A stretch of 17,642 nucleotides of DNA from Pseudomonadota bacterium (lineage in GTDB: Bacteria > Pseudomonadota > Alphaproteobacteria > Rhizobiales > Xanthobacteraceae). Below, piece by piece: positions 16,360-17,642 of the stretch. Every line of letters starts with the position of its first letter. Within the stretch, counting starts at the first letter, position 1. The notes under the pieces were generated by a model. It was given only the letters and a program-made list of their open reading frames with translations. It had not been told where the DNA came from and did not search any database. The position numbers and the translations under genes were made by a program. The DNA lies in the NCBI GenBank assembly GCA_023390955.1, contig JAEWBW010000360.1, positions 1 to 17,642 of the forward strand, given 5' to 3'.

Positions 16360-17559
16360 ATGTCGAAATCGTTGATGGCGTTCGGCCTTGCGGTGGGCAC
16401 GGTGATGCTCACCCAGGTGCCGGCCGCGGCGCAAACCAAGGTTACCAATGAGGGCATCTCGGCTAGCGAGATCGTCATCGGCACGCATCAGGACCTGTCC
16501 GGCCCGATCAAGGGCTGGGGCGTGCCGGTCTCCAACGGCATGAAGATGGCGACCGAGGAGATCAACGCGGCGGGCGGCATCAATGGCCGCAAGATCAAGC
16601 TGGTCGTCGAGGACAGCGGCTACGATCCCAAGAAGGCCGTGCTGGCCTCGCAGAAGCTGATCGAGCGCGACAAGATTTTTGCGATGGTCGGGCCGATGGG
16701 CTCACCGACCGTGCTTGCCGCGCAGGACATCCTGTTCGACGCCGGTGTGCTGCAGCTGTTCCCGCTGACGGCAGCCGAGTTCACCTTCAAGTTCGATCCG
16801 GCCAAGCCGCAGGAGCGGCTGAAGTTCAACAATCTGCTGCCCTATGTCGAGAGCACGCGGGCGGCGGTGAAGTACATGGTGGAGTGGAAGAACTTCAAGA
16901 AGCCCTGCATCATGCACCAGGACGACGAGTACGGTAAGAACGTGCTCGACGGCTTCAACCAGCAGCTCACCGCGATGAAGGTGCAGCCGGCCTCGGTGAC
17001 GAGCTACAAGCGCGGCGCCTCGGACTTCAGCGCGCAGATCGCCAAGATGAAGTCGGACGGCTGCGATCTCGTCGTGCTCGGCACCATCCTGCGCGAAACC
17101 ATCGGTGCGATGGGCGAAGCCAAGAAGCTCGGCTGGGACGTCACCTTCCTCGGCGCCACGCCGACCAACGTGCTGGAAGTGCCGCTGCTCGGCAAGGAAG
17201 CGGTCGAAGGTCTCTACGCCGCGTCCGGCTTCGAGATTCCTTACGAAGACACGGCCAAGGGCAAGGTGAAGGACTGGCTCGTCAACTACAAGAAAATGTT
17301 CAGCACCGACGCCAACACCCAGGCTATCATCGGCTACAACGCGGTGATGACGTTTGCCTTCTACGCGGAGAAGGCCGGCAAGGATATCAACGGCCAGAAG
17401 ATGCTGGACTCGCTCGAGGGTGGCGAGAAATTCCTCGACATCTTCTCCTCGCCGCCGACCAAGTTCTCCAAGACCGACCATCTCGCCAACACCATCACCC
17501 AGGTGCAGCAGGTCAAGAACGGCCGCTGGGTTCTGGTGAAGGACAATCTGATGTTCTGA
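16360..17559 (+). CDS. Periplasmic substrate-binding protein of the liv-type transporter
   Basis: A 399-residue type-1 periplasmic binding protein (Peripla_BP_6 / LivJ-like). It has a Sec signal peptide, MSKSLMAFGLAVGTVMLTQ then VPAAA, with cleavage likely after the AAA near residue 24. The mature part begins QTKVTNEGISASEIVIGTHQ. The family phrases DLSGPIKGWGVPVSNGMKMA and EEINAAGGINGRKIKLVVED follow, and AMVGPMGSPTVLAAQ and YGKNVLDGFNQQL later. There is no lipobox cysteine, so it should be soluble in the periplasm. The start follows GAGGAGAGGAGACGTCG. It is the last gene of the liv cluster, behind the acyl-CoA ligase rather than in the more usual first position, and the leader contains two stem-loops. 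The ligand is not predictable, but an organic acid is plausible given the ligase. Confidence 0.94.
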   Translation: MSKSLMAFGLAVGTVMLTQVPAAAQTKVTNEGISASEIVIGTHQDLSGPIKGWGVPVSNGMKMATEEINAAGGINGRKIKLVVEDSGYDPKKAVLASQKLIERDKIFAMVGPMGSPTVLAAQDILFDAGVLQLFPLTAAEFTFKFDPAKPQERLKFNNLLPYVESTRAAVKYMVEWKNFKKPCIMHQDDEYGKNVLDGFNQQLTAMKVQPASVTSYKRGASDFSAQIAKMKSDGCDLVVLGTILRETIGAMGEAKKLGWDVTFLGATPTNVLEVPLLGKEAVEGLYAASGFEIPYEDTAKGKVKDWLVNYKKMFSTDANTQAIIGYNAVMTFAFYAEKAGKDINGQKMLDSLEGGEKFLDIFSSPPTKFSKTDHLANTITQVQQVKNGRWVLVKDNLMF

Positions 17560-17584
17560 GTTCGCCTCGCCAGACGGGACGGTG

Positions 17585-17642
17585 CACCCTCTCCCCTTGC
17601 GGGAGAGGGTGGCTCGCCGCATAGCGGCGAGACGGGTGCGGG
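17585..17642. repeat. Palindromic intergenic repeat, runs past right edge
   Basis: CACCCTCTCCC (17585-17595) pairs perfectly with GGGAGAGGGTG (17601-17611) around CTTGC. It is followed by CTCGCCGC (17613-17620) pairing with GCGGCGAG (17624-17631) around ATA, then GACGGGTGCGGG to the edge. This two-hairpin unit closely resembles an interspersed repeat I recall from Bradyrhizobium and other alphaproteobacterial intergenic regions, but the copy number here cannot be seen. It lies 25 bp after the binding-protein gene. The first hairpin may slow or end transcription, though no T-tract follows. Confidence 0.75.

Noticed and set aside
16702..17622. 306-codon minus-strand ORF opposite the binding-protein gene
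   Set aside because: Antisense shadow rich in histidine, leucine and arginine that runs into the palindromic repeat.
17585..17631. CRISPR-like repeat array
   Set aside because: Two adjacent hairpins of different sequence, with no repeated direct unit or spacers; this is a palindromic intergenic repeat.

Overview
This is a high-GC stretch (roughly two-thirds G+C by eye) of an alphaproteobacterial chromosome, most likely Bradyrhizobium or a close relative. The reasons are codon usage, the gene families present, and a palindromic intergenic repeat at the right edge of a type that is common in that group. The genus call is inference, since no marker gene such as rRNA is present. I see no phage, transposon, CRISPR, tRNA or rRNA sequence. 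Long antisense and out-of-frame ORFs are everywhere, as expected at this GC content, and I treat them as shadows.

Layout. (1) 1-1310, minus: the N-terminal two-thirds or so of a YgiQ-type radical SAM protein, cut by the window edge. (2) 1474-4205, plus: a class-II fumarase/aspartase-superfamily lyase, then an M29 metallo-aminopeptidase. (3) 4218-4775, minus: an unassigned 185-residue protein, possibly SUKH-like. (4) 5014-5469, plus: a small cupin, ending at a strong, probably bidirectional intrinsic terminator (5508-5539). (5) 5543-10475, minus: five genes read toward that same terminator. In transcription order they are an ABC exporter ATPase, its permease (4-bp overlap), a secreted metallo-beta-lactamase-fold protein, a small barrel-like unknown protein, and a TIM-barrel amidohydrolase. 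(6) 10739-17559, plus: a compact livH-livM-livG-livF transporter operon, then an AMP-forming acyl-CoA ligase and a periplasmic substrate-binding protein. (7) 17585-17642: the palindromic repeat.

The last block is the most coherent functional unit: binding protein, two permeases, two ATPases and an acyl-CoA ligase. The ligase suggests that the transporter, although of the branched-chain amino acid (HAAT) type, imports a carboxylic acid (fatty or aromatic) that is activated to its CoA thioester on entry. The LivM and LivF proteins carry unusual basic C-terminal tails, and stem-loops sit in the gaps before the ligase and before the binding protein. These could set different mRNA levels for the three parts.

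The other notable regulatory signal is a perfect 9-bp hairpin that buries the Shine-Dalgarno sequence of the small gene at 6712-7233. I did not find a convincing wholly new system. The best leads are this hairpin and the ligase-coupled transporter with its tailed subunits.
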